Positions 44,256 to 57,300 of a stretch of DNA of 64,000 bases are shown here, in pieces. The notes beneath the pieces are model-generated. The model searched no databases, was not told where the DNA came from, and saw only the letters and a list, made by a program, of their open reading frames with translations. The first letter of the stretch is position 1. Every line of letters starts with the position of its first letter. The position numbers and the translations under genes are program-made. Location: assembly GCA_950097015.1 (NCBI GenBank), contig CATNEN010000002.1, forward strand, positions 8,757,501 through 8,821,500, in the 5' to 3' direction. Source of the stretch: Macrostomum hystrix. Taxonomy: Eukaryota > Platyhelminthes > Macrostomidae.

Positions 44256-44990
44256 TCGTTGAGGTCCTTCGTTCTTCGAGGTCCTGAGTTCTTGGAGGTC
44301 CTGAGTTCTTGAAGGTGCTGAGTTCTTGGAGGTCCTGAGTTCTTGGAGGTCCTGAGTTCTTGGAGGTCCTGAGTTCTTAGAGTTCATGAGTTCTTGGAGG
44401 TCCTGAGTTCTTGGAGGTCCTGAGTTCTTAGAGTTCATGAGTTCTTGGAGGGTTCTAAGTTCTTGGAGGTTCTGAGTTCTTGGAGGTCCTGAGTTCGTGG
44501 AGGTCCTGAGTTCTTGGAGGACCTGAGTTCTTGGAGGACCTGAGTTCTTGGAGGACCTGAGTTCTTGGAGGACCTGAGTTCTTGGAGGACCTGAGTTCTT
44601 GGAGGACCTGAGTTCTTGGAGGACCTGAGTTCTTGGAGGACCTGAGTTCTTGGAGGACCTGAGTTCTTGGAGGACCTGAGTTCTTGGAGGACCTGAGTTC
44701 TTGGAGGACCTGAGTTCTTGGAGGACCTGAGTTCTTGGAGGACCTGAGTTCTTGGAGGACCTGAGTTCTTGGAGGACCTGAGTTCTTGGAGGACCTGAGT
44801 TCTTGGAGGACCTGAGTTCTTGGAGGACCTGAGTTCTTAGATTTCATGAGTTCTTGGAGGACCTGAGTTCTTAGATTTCATGAGTTCTTAGATTTCATGA
44901 GTTCTTAGATTTCATGAGTTCTTAGAGGTCCTGAGTTCTTGGAAGTCCCGAGGTCTTGGAGGTTCCTGAGATGTAGAAGGTCCTGAGTTA
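44256..44990 (+). repeat. 17-bp minisatellite
   Basis: About 43 units of GAGTTCTTGGAGGACCT. The left edge carries GGTCCT and the right edge TTAGATTTCAT variants around a homogeneous centre (about 44510-44830), the pattern of an array growing from its middle. Confidence 0.96.
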
Positions 44991-45687
44991 TTGTTGGGGA
45001 TCGTGAGTTCACAGTGGCCCTCATTTATTTTCAGCTCAGTTAGCGCTGCAAATCCATCTATCTAAATAGAGGCTTTTTGATTTAGAAAACGCAGAAATTA
45101 ATTTTGCCAGAAATTCCTTCTCAATTTTTCACATCAGAAAATCAGGCACGGCGGATGACCGGAGCGGTCGAGCGAACGTTCAAGGAAGGCAAACGCATGC
45201 AATCAATGATAGGCAAAGAGAATTGCTCACTGATTTCGCAAACATCATTTCGGATTTCGTTTTAGGCAATAAAAAAATTCAAAGGTGCTACGAGTTCTGC
45301 TACCTGAGGGAGGCGGAGAAGCCCCTCTTTGGGGGTCTGAAATGGGATTTTTTGGGATTCAATGATGCGGCTGGACTGGGCGGAGGCCGGGAGATGAAGC
45401 TCCGGCTATCATATTTTCATCTATCTGCCGTCCTCTGTTTGTTTCTGAATTTTCCCCTAGAATGGGCATCCAGAAATCCATGGGCACAGCCGCTGATTCT
45501 CAGGAAAATTTTTTTTCATTTTTTGTGTTTCTTTTGCTTCTAAACCCTTTTCGACTCTTCAACTGTGAAATATGATTTGCCGTTTCAATTGCTGCCGGGA
45601 CTCCGCCAGCACCAGCAGGAAATCGGTCAGGCAATGTTTGATTTTGTTTTTCCTGATGCGAAATCTAATTGATCTCAGGGTAGGCAA
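44991..45687. other. No gene seen
   Basis: Unique A+T-rich DNA. Open frames here run into the following array and have no independent support. Confidence 0.5.
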
Positions 45688-46745
45688 GCCGCGATTCTGG
45701 TACATCATCAGCTGCGATTCTGGTACATCATCTACGGCGATTCTGGTACATAATCAACGGCGATTCTGGTACATCATCTACGGCGATTCTGCTACATCAT
45801 CTACGGCGATTCTGGTACATCATCAACGGCCATTCTGTTACATCATCAACGGCGATTCTGGTACATCATCAACAACGATTCTGGTACATCATCAACAACG
45901 ATTCTCGTACATCATCAACAACGACTCTGGTACATCATCAGCCACGATTCTGGTACATCATCAGCCACGATTCTGGTACATCATCAGCCACGATTCTGGT
46001 ACATCATCAACGGCGATTCTGGTACATCATCAACAACGACTCTGGTACATCATCAGCCACGATTCTGGTACATCATCAGCCACGATTCTGGTACATCATC
46101 AACGGCGATTCTGGTACATCATCAACGGCGATTCTGGTACATCATCAACGGCGATTCTCGTACATCATCAACAACGATTCTCGTACATCATCAACGGCGA
46201 TTCTGGTACATCATCAACGGCGATTCTCGTACATCATCAACAACGATTCTCGTACATCATCAACGGCGATTCTCGTACATCATCAACAACGATTCTCGTA
46301 CATCATCAACGGCGATTCTGGTACATCATCAACGGCGATTCTGGTACATCATCAGCCACGATTCTGGTACATCATCAGCCACGATTCTGGTACATCATCA
46401 GCCACGATTCTGGTACATCATCAACGGCGATTCTGGTACATCATCAGCCACGATTCTGGTACATCATCAGCCACGATTCTCGTACATCATCAACAACGAT
46501 TCTCGTACATCATCAACGGCGATTCTGGTACATCATCAGCCACGATTCTGGTACATCATCAACGGCGATTCTGGTACATCATCAGCCACGATTCTAGTAC
46601 ATCATCAGCCACGATTCTGGTACATCATCAGCTGCAATGCGGGTACATCATCTGCCACGATTCCTGTACATCATCAGCTGCAATGCTGGTACATCATCTG
46701 CCACGATTCCTGTACATCATCAGCTGCAATGCTGGTACATCGTCA
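45688..46745 (+). repeat. 23-bp minisatellite
   Basis: About 46 units of GATTCTGGTACATCATCAAC followed by GGC, AAC or CAC. The unit is stop-free in all plus frames, so a 341-codon frame is an artefact. The right end changes to GCAATGCTGGTACATC forms. Confidence 0.96.
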
Positions 46746-47580
46746 ATAGCCATTGTGTAATGTCCAGGTGATCAAGTGGCTTCATTGCCACCGATTGGAG
46801 CTCAATGCAAATTGCGACAAAGTTGTCATTTTTTGTTAATTTACAATCGCTCGGAAATTGCCGAATGGGATTTTTAGCGACTGTCAGACGGGCTGGCAGA
46901 TGGTCAGCGCCTCCGCCAGCTCTTGAAGAATTAGTCAGAAATGCAATTAAGAATTCTCGGCACATTCTTAGGACATCAGTTGAAGCAGCTTTTTTGCAGT
47001 GGCCACTTCATTTTTTTACTTCTTCGAATTTGAACGGCTGGCCTCGGACCGCAATCAGATTCGTGTCACAAGTGGCAACTGTCCGTTTTCTTGACTTCTT
47101 TATAGTCAGTTTTTGATAGATGGCTCCCTGCTTTTGTTTGAGAGATTGTAGTTTTTTGGACCCGGAGGCTGGGACGCAGAACACAACTGAATGGAGGAAC
47201 CCAGGCCTCATTAAAAGGCATTGAGAGATAAGCAGATTGTGTCACACTGCGGCTCTTGACTCCTGACTTTTTTATTGCTTAGAAAGAGATGCGCGCCGGG
47301 CCTTCATCGACCATTTTAGATTCGGTCTTTGAGAGGCCTGCGTAAACAAATAGAGAAAGGAGACGCACGCCAATGGACCCGGTGTCGTAAATTTTGTTAT
47401 TCGAAAAATTCATCTTCTTATGAATCGACTAAGGGCCTTCAATTATAAGGCTTGCCCGTGGTTTGTTGATTTTAAAGATTGCGGGAGTTTCGGCTGTGAT
47501 TTAAAAGATAAGAAAAAATTCTTTGCTTCGGGTGCTTCGGCTAGTGGTCATGATCTCAGATGGGCCTACCCAGGGGCCAG
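46746..47580. other. No gene seen
   Basis: Unique DNA between two arrays with short frames on both strands only. Confidence 0.55.
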
Positions 47581-49085
47581 CTACGATACCAGTACATCCC
47601 CAGCTACGATACCAGTACATCCCCAGCTATACGATACCTGTACATACCTATACGATAGCTTTACGATACCTGTACATCCTCAGCTATATGATACCTGTAC
47701 ATCCTCAGCTATATGATACCTATAGATCCTCAGCTATATGATACCTGTACATCCTCAGCTATATGATACCTGTAGATCCTCAGCTATATGATACCTGTAC
47801 ATCCTCAGCTATATGATACCTGTACATCCTCAGCTATATGATACCTGTACATCCTCAGCTATATGATACCTGTACATCCTCAGCTATATGATACCTGTAG
47901 ATCCTCAGCTATACGATACCTGTACATCCTCAGCTATATGATACCTGTACATCCTCAGCTATATGATACCTGTACATCCTCAGCTATATGATACCTGTAC
48001 ATCCTCAGCTATATGATACCTGTACATCCTCAGCTATATGATACCTGTACATCCTCAGCTATATGATACCTGTAGATCCTCAGCTATACGATACCTGTAC
48101 ATCCTCAGCTATATGATACCTGTACATCCTCAGCTATATGATACCTGTACATCCTCAGCTATATGATACCTGTACATCCTCAGCTATATAATACCTGTAC
48201 ATCCTCAGCTATATGATACCTGTAGATCCTCAGCTATATGATACCTGTACATCCTCAGCTATATGATACCTGTACATCCTCAGCTATATGATACCTGTAC
48301 ATCCTCAGCTATATGATACCTGTACATCCTCAGCTATATGATACCTGTACATCCTCAGCTATATGATACCTGTAGATCCTCAGCTATATGATACCTGTAC
48401 ATCCTCAGCTATATGATACCTGTACATCCTCAGCTATATGATACCTGTACATCCTCAGCTATATGATACCTGTACATCCTCAGCTATATGATACCTGTAC
48501 ATCCTCAGCTATATGATACCTGTACATCCTCAGCTATATGATACCTGTACATCCTCAGCTATATGATACCTGTAGATCCTCAGCTATATGATACCTGTAC
48601 ATCCTCAGCTATATGATACCTGTACATCCTCAGCTATATGATACCTGTACATCCTCAGCTATATGATACCTGTACATCCTCAGCTATATGATACCTGTAC
48701 ATCCTCAGCTATATGATACCTGTAGATCCTCAGCTATATGATACCTGTACATCCTCAGCTATATGATACCTGTAGATCCTCAGCTATATGATACCTGTAC
48801 ATCCTCAGCTATATGATACCTGTACATCCTCAGCTATATGATACCTGTACATCCTCAGCTATATGATACCTGTAGATCCTCAGCTATATGATACCTGTAC
48901 ATCCTCAGCTATATGATACCTGTACATCCTAAGCTATATGATACCTGTAGATCCTCAGCTATATGATACCTGTAGATCCTCAGCTATATGATACCTGTAC
49001 ATCCTCAGCTATATGATACCTGTACATCCTCAGCTATATGATACCTGTACATCCTCAGCTATATGATACCTGTACGTCTTCAGCT
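47581..49085 (+). repeat. 25-bp minisatellite
   Basis: About 60 units of CAGCTATATGATACCTGTAC followed by ATCCT. A TGTAGATCCT variant recurs irregularly. The left edge (47581-47700) holds shorter and diverged units such as CAGCTACGATACCAGTACAT. It shares the word TGTACATC with the neighbouring 23-bp array at 45688-46745, which contains GGTACATCATC. Confidence 0.96.
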
Positions 49086-49728
49086 ACAACAAACTTTATA
49101 GTTTTGTGGTATTTTATATCTGGCGATGGTTTATGATTCGCTGCTTTTCTCATTTAAAATATTGGCAATTTTTCGGACTTGGGCTTTGGTGAAGCATGAG
49201 GTGAAAAACAACCTTAAGAGAGTATACAAGGTAGCCAGTCAGGGCGATGAGCAGAAATTACTTTTCAAACCGGAGGTGTCAAAGTCCTGGTTCGGGAAAG
49301 CTGCTATCCCGAATCTGGGCTGGTCTGAGACTCGGGTGTAGCTTAATTCTAAATTTTTTCAATCCATTTTTTTGCTTTCGGTTCCGCCATAGTTGTTTGG
49401 CCCAGTCCATCCTCAGACTTGAGTTATCGATCGCTGCGTTGGGCAAACTCCCCGCCATCTGGACTGGTGCTTGCAGATCCCCATCCATAAGACTGAGCAT
49501 GGGATATTTTTAATGAACTTCGAAAAACTTCTCCCATCAGCCTCGTGTTTGAAGTCTCGCTCACTGCCCCATCCCCGTCTCCTCTCTCCTTCTATACATC
49601 GCTTCTGTCTCACAATTTATCTAGATCTCGATTTTCCAAACATCTCTGTGTGTAATTTATTTATTCATTTCGTTTTGAAGCTTGCAAGCCTTCCTTGTCT
49701 ATTGAAATATTGACTTTTGCGCGCGCAG
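49086..49728. other. No gene seen
   Basis: Unique A+T-rich DNA leading to a candidate acceptor at 49726-49728. Confidence 0.5.
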
Positions 49729-49799
49729 GTTCCAAGTTCAAAGCTAACCGGCCGACACTTGATGACTGCTGCAGTGCTGTGCGAGTAGTGAAGGGGTAG
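49729..49799 (+). CDS. Weak candidate terminal exon
   Basis: After GCGCGCAG the phase-1 frame reads S-K-F-K-A-N-R-P-T-L-D-D-C-C-S-A-V-R-V-V to TAG at 49797-49799, where the 20-bp array begins. The residues look protein-like but the segment is only 71 nt. No upstream exon is identified, and a GTAGTG inside it could be a donor instead. Confidence 0.22.
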
Positions 49800-50440
49800 G
49801 TTTGAAGGTAGAGTGGTAGGTTTAAAGGTAGATGGGTAGGTTGAGTAGTTGATGGGTAGGTTGAGAGGCAGAGGTAGATTTAGAGATGGACGTTAAGAGA
49901 TAGATGGGTAAGGTCGAGAGGTAGATCAGTAGTTTGAGAGGTAGAGGGGTAGATTTGGAGATTGACGTGTAGCTTGAGAGTTAGACGTTGAGAGATAGAT
50001 GGGTAGGTTGAGTGGTAGATAGGTAGGTTGAGTGGTAGATAGGTAGGTTGAGAGGTAGATAGGTAGGTTGAGAGGTAGATAGGTAGGTTGAGAGGTAGAT
50101 TGGTAGGTTGAGTGGTAGATTGGTAGGTTGAGAGGTAGATAGGTAGGTTGAGAGGTAGATTGGTAGATTGAGTGGTAGATAGGTAGGTTGAGAGGTAGAT
50201 AGGTAGGTTGAGAGGTAGATAGGTAGGTTGAGAGGTAGATTGGTAGGTTGAGTGGTAGATTGGTAGGTTGAGAGGTAGATAGGTAGGTTGAGAGGTAGAT
50301 TGGTAGATTGAGTGGTAGATAGGTAGGTTGAGAGGTAGATAGGTAGGTTGAGAGGTAGATAGGTAGGTTGAGAGGTAGATAGGTAGGTTGAGAGGTAGAT
50401 AGGTAGGTTGAGAGGTTGAGAGTTTGGTTGAGAGTTTAAG
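49795..50440 (+). repeat. 20-bp minisatellite
   Basis: About 30 units of GAGAGGTAGATAGGTAGGTT with GAGTGG, TTGGTAG and GATTGAG variants. The left 180 bp is diverged. A 140-bp block (about 50080-50220) is repeated at about 50220-50340 with the same variant order. Confidence 0.95.
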
Positions 50441-51196
50441 TGCTTGATCAGGAAGCATTAAACATAAATAAGTAAGAAATGAAAGCCAATTTCATGAGTT
50501 TTCAATGAATCGCTATCTGATAAATAGCGGTTCCCTCTGTTATGTTTTTATGAGTTGCCTGGCCCACTAGCTTGGGGGGGGCTTTACTTGCAATTTCATT
50601 TCCTTCCCCAAAGCTTTTAATTTACGAGTCGCACCTGACCCAGCCAAGTTCTGTGCGCGGGTCGGGTTGCAAAGTTGTGGCTCATAATTATGATAAGTTT
50701 TTATCCTCATTTTTCACTGGGACACCTGGCCCTTGTGGCCATGTGGTCCAATTAAGTGATGACCAGCGAATGGACATTGTGGCATTGAGGACCAATGCCC
50801 GGGCCTAAAACACTATTTGTTCTCGTGTTGTTGCAACAAGAACCCCCCTTGTCTATCTCTGACTCTGTCTCCCACCCTCCATGGCCTTCGTAGCCCAACC
50901 AACCCCAAGGCCAGGCCGACCAATGGCGGCGCGACCTGATTCACAGCTGTGACCCCAGAGCCAGCCAGTCCCAGTGGGTGTGTACGCTCGCGCTCTTCGG
51001 TCCATAATAATAATAATCATATCTCGGCCAGCCCCGAGGCTCAGCCAGAGCGCTCTCCACGGCCATCTCAGCGCACTCAAGCAGACGCCGTCTCTGAGAC
51101 CCGCAGCTTCTTGAAAGAAAACTTGGGCCAGGTGTCTACTACGGTGCTTTACACGAGACACACGTCAGACATCAGGCAGGAGGCAGCACCAGCAGC
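50441..51196 (+). promoter_or_regulatory. Probable promoter and 5' UTR region of the gene starting at 51197
   Basis: Array-free and increasingly GC-rich toward the start codon. It contains a short AAT repeat (about 51006-51017) and no clear TATA box. The transcription start is not determinable from sequence alone. Confidence 0.35.
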
Positions 51197-51395
51197 ATGG
51201 ACTCAGCGCTCGGAGGTATCAGCGGAGGTGGGACTACCGCGGCAGCAGCGGCGACGGCTGCGGCAGACCTGTACCATCACCAGCAACACGCCTTGGCTCT
51301 GGGCGGAGCTGGCACCATCATCAGCGGTGGCCACCACCAGCACTACCCGGCAGTTTCCATGGCCGGAGGTCCGCTTGGTCTGTTCAATTTCAGCG
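51197..51395 (+). CDS. First coding exon of a probable developmental regulator (Ala/Gly/His-rich N-terminus)
   Basis: ATG in the context CAGCATGG opens a frame of 66 codons plus one base, ending at a consensus G|GTGAGT donor, so the intron is phase 1. The protein begins M-D-S-A-L-G-G-I-S-G-G-G, has an Ala run (A-A-A-A-A-T-A-A-A), then D-L-Y-H-H-Q-Q-H, G-G-H-H-Q-H-Y-P and G-P-L-G-L-F-N-F-S-G. Ala, Gly and paired His/Gln tracts of this type are common in the disordered N-termini of homeodomain, zinc-finger and other developmental transcription factors. No DNA-binding domain is visible, because the rest of the gene lies to the right, probably beyond the window. The very long unique first intron also fits such a gene. 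The family cannot be named. Confidence 0.65.
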
Positions 51396-54300
51396 GTGAG
51401 TTCAATGACCTCTTTGAGTTCTTACTTTAGTCGTTCGCTCGTACGAGAGTTGAGCCTGCGCTTATAAATTTAAGTAAGAAATATTGAAAATTTCATCTAA
51501 GCTTAGAAAAAAGTTGAATCTGCAATTTTCCCAGTCTGAAACTTGGAAAAGTTTCAGCTGCTGCCGAACGGGTCGATGGGACACTGGGGTCGCGGGTTGT
51601 TGTTAAGACACTGTAAAAAATATTTTTTATAACATTTCGAGTTTTGAGCACTCGATGAAATTTTCTCGAAATAGACCGCGAGGCGTTAAGGCTGGAAAGG
51701 GAGACAAGGAGATTGAGAAAGTTTAACACACGAAAATGGTGGCGCTGGGCTGCTGCGGAAGGCGGGGGCGACGGCAGGGGCTCTTTGGAAACACCAGCAG
51801 CAGCCGCCGCTACCGCCTGGGGCGTGATTGATGAAGTTATACGAGCGGCCTGAGCTGGGGACGCGAAAGGGACCCGAGGGCGAGTGTTCGAAAGAGCCAT
51901 GCACGGCCGCACCAGTCTGCGATAATCCCCCCACTTCCCACTTCCCTGCCCCAGCGCCTGTTTTAACAGAGGAGCTCAGACGGCAAGTTGGGAACGCATG
52001 AGGCGAGCAGGGAGGAGCAGCAGACAGGACTCGCCGCGGTGACGGGTGGGCAGGGGGTGCGCGGGGAAAAGCAGGTAAGTCTTAAAGAAGGGGGAGAAAA
52101 ATTTAATTATTCCAACTGTCAGCTCGTCTTAGTCCTGTGCCGCATCCCCCCGCTCACGGCCTGTCGCACCTGGTTGTGAATTTTTTGGGAAATTTAAAAA
52201 TCTTCCCCATATCTTCGAACCTCTTGCCTTGGCGCTCCCCTGTCCCCCTTGATGTCTCTCTTTTCTTGGCAATTTTTTTCGTAGCTGAGTTCACACATGA
52301 CTTTGTCGTGTATCTGCCCCAAACCGAACAAACTGCCAGAGCTGAGTCAGGAGCAGTTTATAACCTTTAAGATATCTTTGGGAATCTTGACAATTCAAAG
52401 CCCCAGAAAACGTTTGAAGCGATCCTTATCGCCAGGTTTTGGTCCTGAACTCGTGCCGCTGTGGAGCTGGCGCTAGATGCAAATAAGCACCCCAGGGCAC
52501 AATGTATTATTAAAGAGCGAGTTTGTGTATAGCTGACTTTGTGGCTGGGGTTGATGGCTGGGGTAAGGGTGTGTTTTTGTTTCGCTCAGGTTTCTGTTGA
52601 AAGAATTCTTTTTGAGAATATAAGAAACTGTGATTTATACGTTGCTATAATTATAATGTTGCAAAAACAAAGAGCTTTGAGGAAGTAGAGGGTGATTACA
52701 TTCAAACCCGACCCGGGCTGTGAGTGATGGGCTGGAGTGAAACCAAATCACAATTTCACCCTCGCGGGTGTGTGGGTTTTTTGCCGTTTTTAAATTTCAT
52801 ATTCTCGCGCCAGTGTATTTGGGTGAGGAAATATTTCGACAGGGCCCACCAGTCTATCGGGGGTTCAGGGGGCCAAATAAAAATTCATTTCAAAGCCGTC
52901 CAACTTCTCAGACTCGCCAGCTGCCCCAGTAGACCTGATTTCGGAGTCAAGAAAATCAATTTTAGGAACAAAAAACACACAAGCACACGGAGGCTTCCTG
53001 CCACAAAAAAATAAATCATTTTGCCATATAAGCAATGACCAGGCTTACTTCTTGCTATCGTTCTCACTTTACTCACTGGGGCGATCCAAGCGAGTTCGTG
53101 TTGTTATTAATCTGCTTCTGGCCGAGTCCACCTCGCCCTCAAAGCCCAAGCGCTTTCGTGGGTTTTTTAATTTTAATCTTTTTTGCATTTTTCTAATTGT
53201 GAAATTCACACGAGCCATTTCAGCATTATTAAACAGTGACAGAGAGGGGTGGTCTGGCCTGCAACGAAATGCCACATGTCTGAACCAGCCCTGCCAGCTG
53301 AAATATTTCTTAAGAGGTGAGAGAGAACTAAGATGCTTGGCATCTTAAAAGGCCGCCCTGCCCAGCCCTCCCTGAGCAGGAAAGTGTGGTGCCCGACTCG
53401 AAACCAAAAAAGAGAGAAGAGTGGGGCTTGCCTTTTCGTTAGATAATTCAATTTGTTAAAATTCAGTCTGGCCTTTCATAAATCTTGATCACGGACTCAA
53501 CTATGGGCTGGAGGGGGTGGTGCTGCTGGCCACAATGCGTGCCCAAAAGGGAAGGAAGTGAAAGGAGGAGCTAGGCTGGGGCGGAATTTTGAATTTAATG
53601 AACTGGCCCGCATGCACCAACTGGCAGGAGGTCTGTTATTAGCTGAGCAAGTTCGACCGAGCCATCGTCAGCCACCTCCGGGATGTGCTGGGATGGCTCT
53701 TTTACCGCGTGCAGGCGAGCGGACTGGCAGATCTTTTTTTAAGAAAAGATGGATTTTTACAGGAAATGGACCTGCCGATGAACGAAGGTGGTATTCGAAA
53801 CTGAAATAAATACGGGTGGCTCGCCATCCTCACCAATTCACCTGGGTGGATCATTTCAAATGAGTGAATTGTATTTTAGGATTAGCTTATCCCCTACTTC
53901 ATCCGAATCTTAATTATAGGAAATTTCCGGATTGTGACTATAAGCAAGTCTTGAAATAAAATATCCTCTTTTTCTCACCCTTTATGAAGTGGGAATTTTC
54001 TACCTGCTTCAAAATCCCCAAGAGGACGGCACGGAATGCCGTTGGGGGGTGTTGAGCGCTCGTCCGACTCCAGCTATGCTACATTGAGCATAGATTATGG
54101 ATACCCAGCGGCTTTGGCGAGCGAGCAGTTTGAATTCAAAGCAAAAAAAAGTTGGCTGCGGCAGCATCTGCCTGGACCTGTTCAGGCCCTTCTTTCAGTC
54201 GGCGTGAAAGCGCTGGAATTAGCCTCATCCCAGCGCTCATCATGAGCAGCCCAGTCTTGTCTTAACCAACCCCCCAGCCGAGTTTGCGCCTCGAAGCGTG

Positions 54301-57300
54301 TTCCTTTGACAAAAAAATATTTTGCCAGTTTCGTTTTCACTCGAATGAAGGCGTGAGTCCCCCTTTTGCGACCATTTATACAGAAAATCTGGGTGTGCTC
54401 ACGACCCCCCTGGTCGGGTTATAATTAAGACACGCAGTCTGCTCAGCTTTCAAACAATTCAACTGAATAAATTGTCACCGCGACTAACAACAATGACGCT
54501 GTGTTCCTGTTTTAATCCCCTCATTAATTTAGGGAGGCCTGAGTATTAGGAGTTCAGATGAGACACGGGATAGAGGCGTCGAGGGAAAGGGAAGACAAGG
54601 CGGGAAGAAAAAACTCGAGAACTATGGGACTGTGAATAAGTTTTTCGCGTGCCCGTGCATGTATTATACTTTTTGTCTGTTTTGAGCACAAACTCAAACT
54701 CTGCTGTCCCCCGGTGTGGATAGCGATGGGGTGGCGGAACGATTTAATTGGGTAAGTCGACACGGTTCAGGCCTCAGTTATACGGAAATGTAGACCCGAA
54801 GCCTCTTAAAACTGATTCTCAACACGGCGAGTTTTCACCGCACCGCCTCCGCATAGGTCGATAGACTGGGATATTATCCCATCAGTTTTGACTTCCACAC
54901 AAAACTAACTGCGCGGAGCCACACAGCACGGTCGCAGTTTTTGGTAGGCCTGTAGGGCGAGCTGTCTCACCAAAAACCGATTCGCTCCGGGTTGAATTTG
55001 TGGCATTTTCAAAGAACCACCGCAATCTGGATCAGAGAGAGACCAGTTATTATTGCCAAACAATATTTATAAGCCGACCTGTCTGTGGGTTCGGAGTGCA
55101 TTATATTTTCCAAATTCTGAATTCTCTCTGTGCCGAGTAAACACTGCGGGCGAACCCGGCCACCTTTACATTTGATTGAGTCGGGACCAACCCCAAAAAT
55201 ACTGACTTATAATTTATTTCAACAACACTTGCAAGTTGCAATCAAAAGGCATAAAAACTTCCTAAATGGGAGAAGAGAGCCACATTCGAGGGACTGTGTA
55301 AGCTTTCGGTCTGTGTAAGCTGATCTGTGCCAAGCTGAGCTGAGCTTCAATTTAATCACTTTCTAAAGGGACCCCTCACACTGCTTGCCATGCGGCTCTG
55401 CGGTGGTGCAATGCGCGCCCACCCCGAGCCCCAAAAAGCATTTTAACACAAATCATTTGCATATTTTAGGGGAAGCCGGCAAATGTTTCCGGGGCGACTG
55501 GTTCGAGAGTTCTAAAGTCGCAGCCAATATTCGGTCTACCTTATTTAGTTTCGGTGTGAAATTCGATAAGCATCGTTCGAATTCATTCGCTCCTTCCCCT
55601 CTTTTTCACGTCGAGGCTGGAGAGTTTTGCTTTGGACTTGGACAAGGCAATCCGGTTGAACAAGTGTAGAAGAGGTTCGCGCTACTTCCCTTTTTCTATC
55701 TGTTTTCCCAAACAGTGTATAGGATTGCACCGCCTCAGTTAAATTGCAGTTTTAAAAAAAACTTGTCTATCCCAAATCTAAAATCCCTAGTTTACAATTA
55801 GGCTGCCAGATCCCGAGTTTCTGACGCAGCGATTCCGAAAGCAAGAGGTTTATCAGCTGGGGGTCCGATGGTTTCTGACCTCCCATTGCCCCATTCTTCC
55901 CCTCCTGTTAGGAAGCGGCGCTGGATAACAGCGGCGGTGGATAGCAGTTTCAGATAGCGCGAAAAGGCTTTGCGTGGGAAGTAAGGCTGACTTGGAATCC
56001 GACGCCTTTGGTCCTTCGGCTTGAAGACTAGACTGGGCAGGGCTGTCATGTTGTGTGTTTTGTGCATCGTAAAAAGTCCTTTCCCACTTCGAGGCGTTCA
56101 GCCCGAACACTATATAGGAGGAGGGAGCTGGGGGGATAAGGAACATACCCCCTCCAGCCGCGAAATCCAAACACAAAGTTTGAAGTGAAGTTGAAGTCGA
56201 TGGTATCAGCCGCGACTCCTCACTCGCTCGCTCCTTTAAACTCATAACAAGGTTAAATTCAAACCAGCCCAGTTTAGAGCTTTGGTTTTGGTTAAAACTG
56301 GAGGGGGTTGGTGATTGAATCAAATCCTTTTGGGGGAGGGTTAATGGGGTGGTGGGTGGTGGGGGCCAAGAAAGCCCCTTTGATCGGTCTGTGTGTGTTG
56401 TGTGTGTGAGTCACGAGAAAGTTTCACAGACCAAAGGCTCAGTCCCCCACCCCAGCCAAGCCTTCAGCGCCACCACCTCAGGCTTCAAAACTCGGGACCC
56501 ACTCTCGGCCGCAGCACCCCTCCAGGCTCTGTGCAGGAATTAAGCTCTGATTTCACTCAAAAGCGAGAAATTTAAACCTGCAAAACCGATTAGACAGGCG
56601 AGTGTATAGGCTAGGGGATGCGCCCTGTGCGCTGGTGGGACGCCTTCCCTCACCAGAAAGGCAAGGTATGAAAATTTAAATGAAGCCCCACCCCTCAGCC
56701 GGAGTGTCTTATGCCCTGCGAGCCTCCGGGCTGACACTTGAAACTCAATCTGACCCTCCCGTGCTCTAGCTAGCTCGCCTTAGCTCACGCCACCTCAAAA
56801 ACTGACGAATGCTTTGGAGCTGCGGGCTCGGGATTGTGGGGAGGGTCGACCTACATGTGAATTAAGTTTGAAAATTCAATTCAAGCTGCGACCTCGACAA
56901 GAAAAAAGTTTCTCTTGCAAAAACGCCAGCCCTGCCCGCTCTCGAAGTTATTTTTTTGGCCAAGTCCTGCGCACGTCGAGTTTGTTTGAGCGTCTGGAAT
57001 GTCTTTCAAACTCTGTTAAACAATTTTAAGACAAATATTTGCACTCGGCTGAAACTGCGAAGAACCAGAATAGTAAGTTTAAACAACACGGCTGCTTTTT
57101 GTCTCTCTTTCATTGGGAGGGGCGGACCGCTTATCACTCTGCGTATTGGGATTAAAAAAGATGCAATTCAACTCTCACTGGGAGCGAGTGCTCCGACCCA
57201 TGACCAATAAGCGGACAGAACTGAATTCCCCATGCTGCAATTCTGGTTCTCGCGCTTGAACTGCTTTTTTGTTGTTGAAAACTTACTTTTAATATAATTA

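Noticed and set aside
45572-46597. 341-codon open frame
   Set aside because: It is a 23-bp stop-free repeat read through its frames; composition follows the array and not a protein.
49880-50458. Thr/Ser/Pro/Leu-rich minus-strand frame resembling a mucin
   Set aside because: It is produced by the 20-bp array; no signal peptide or splice sites.
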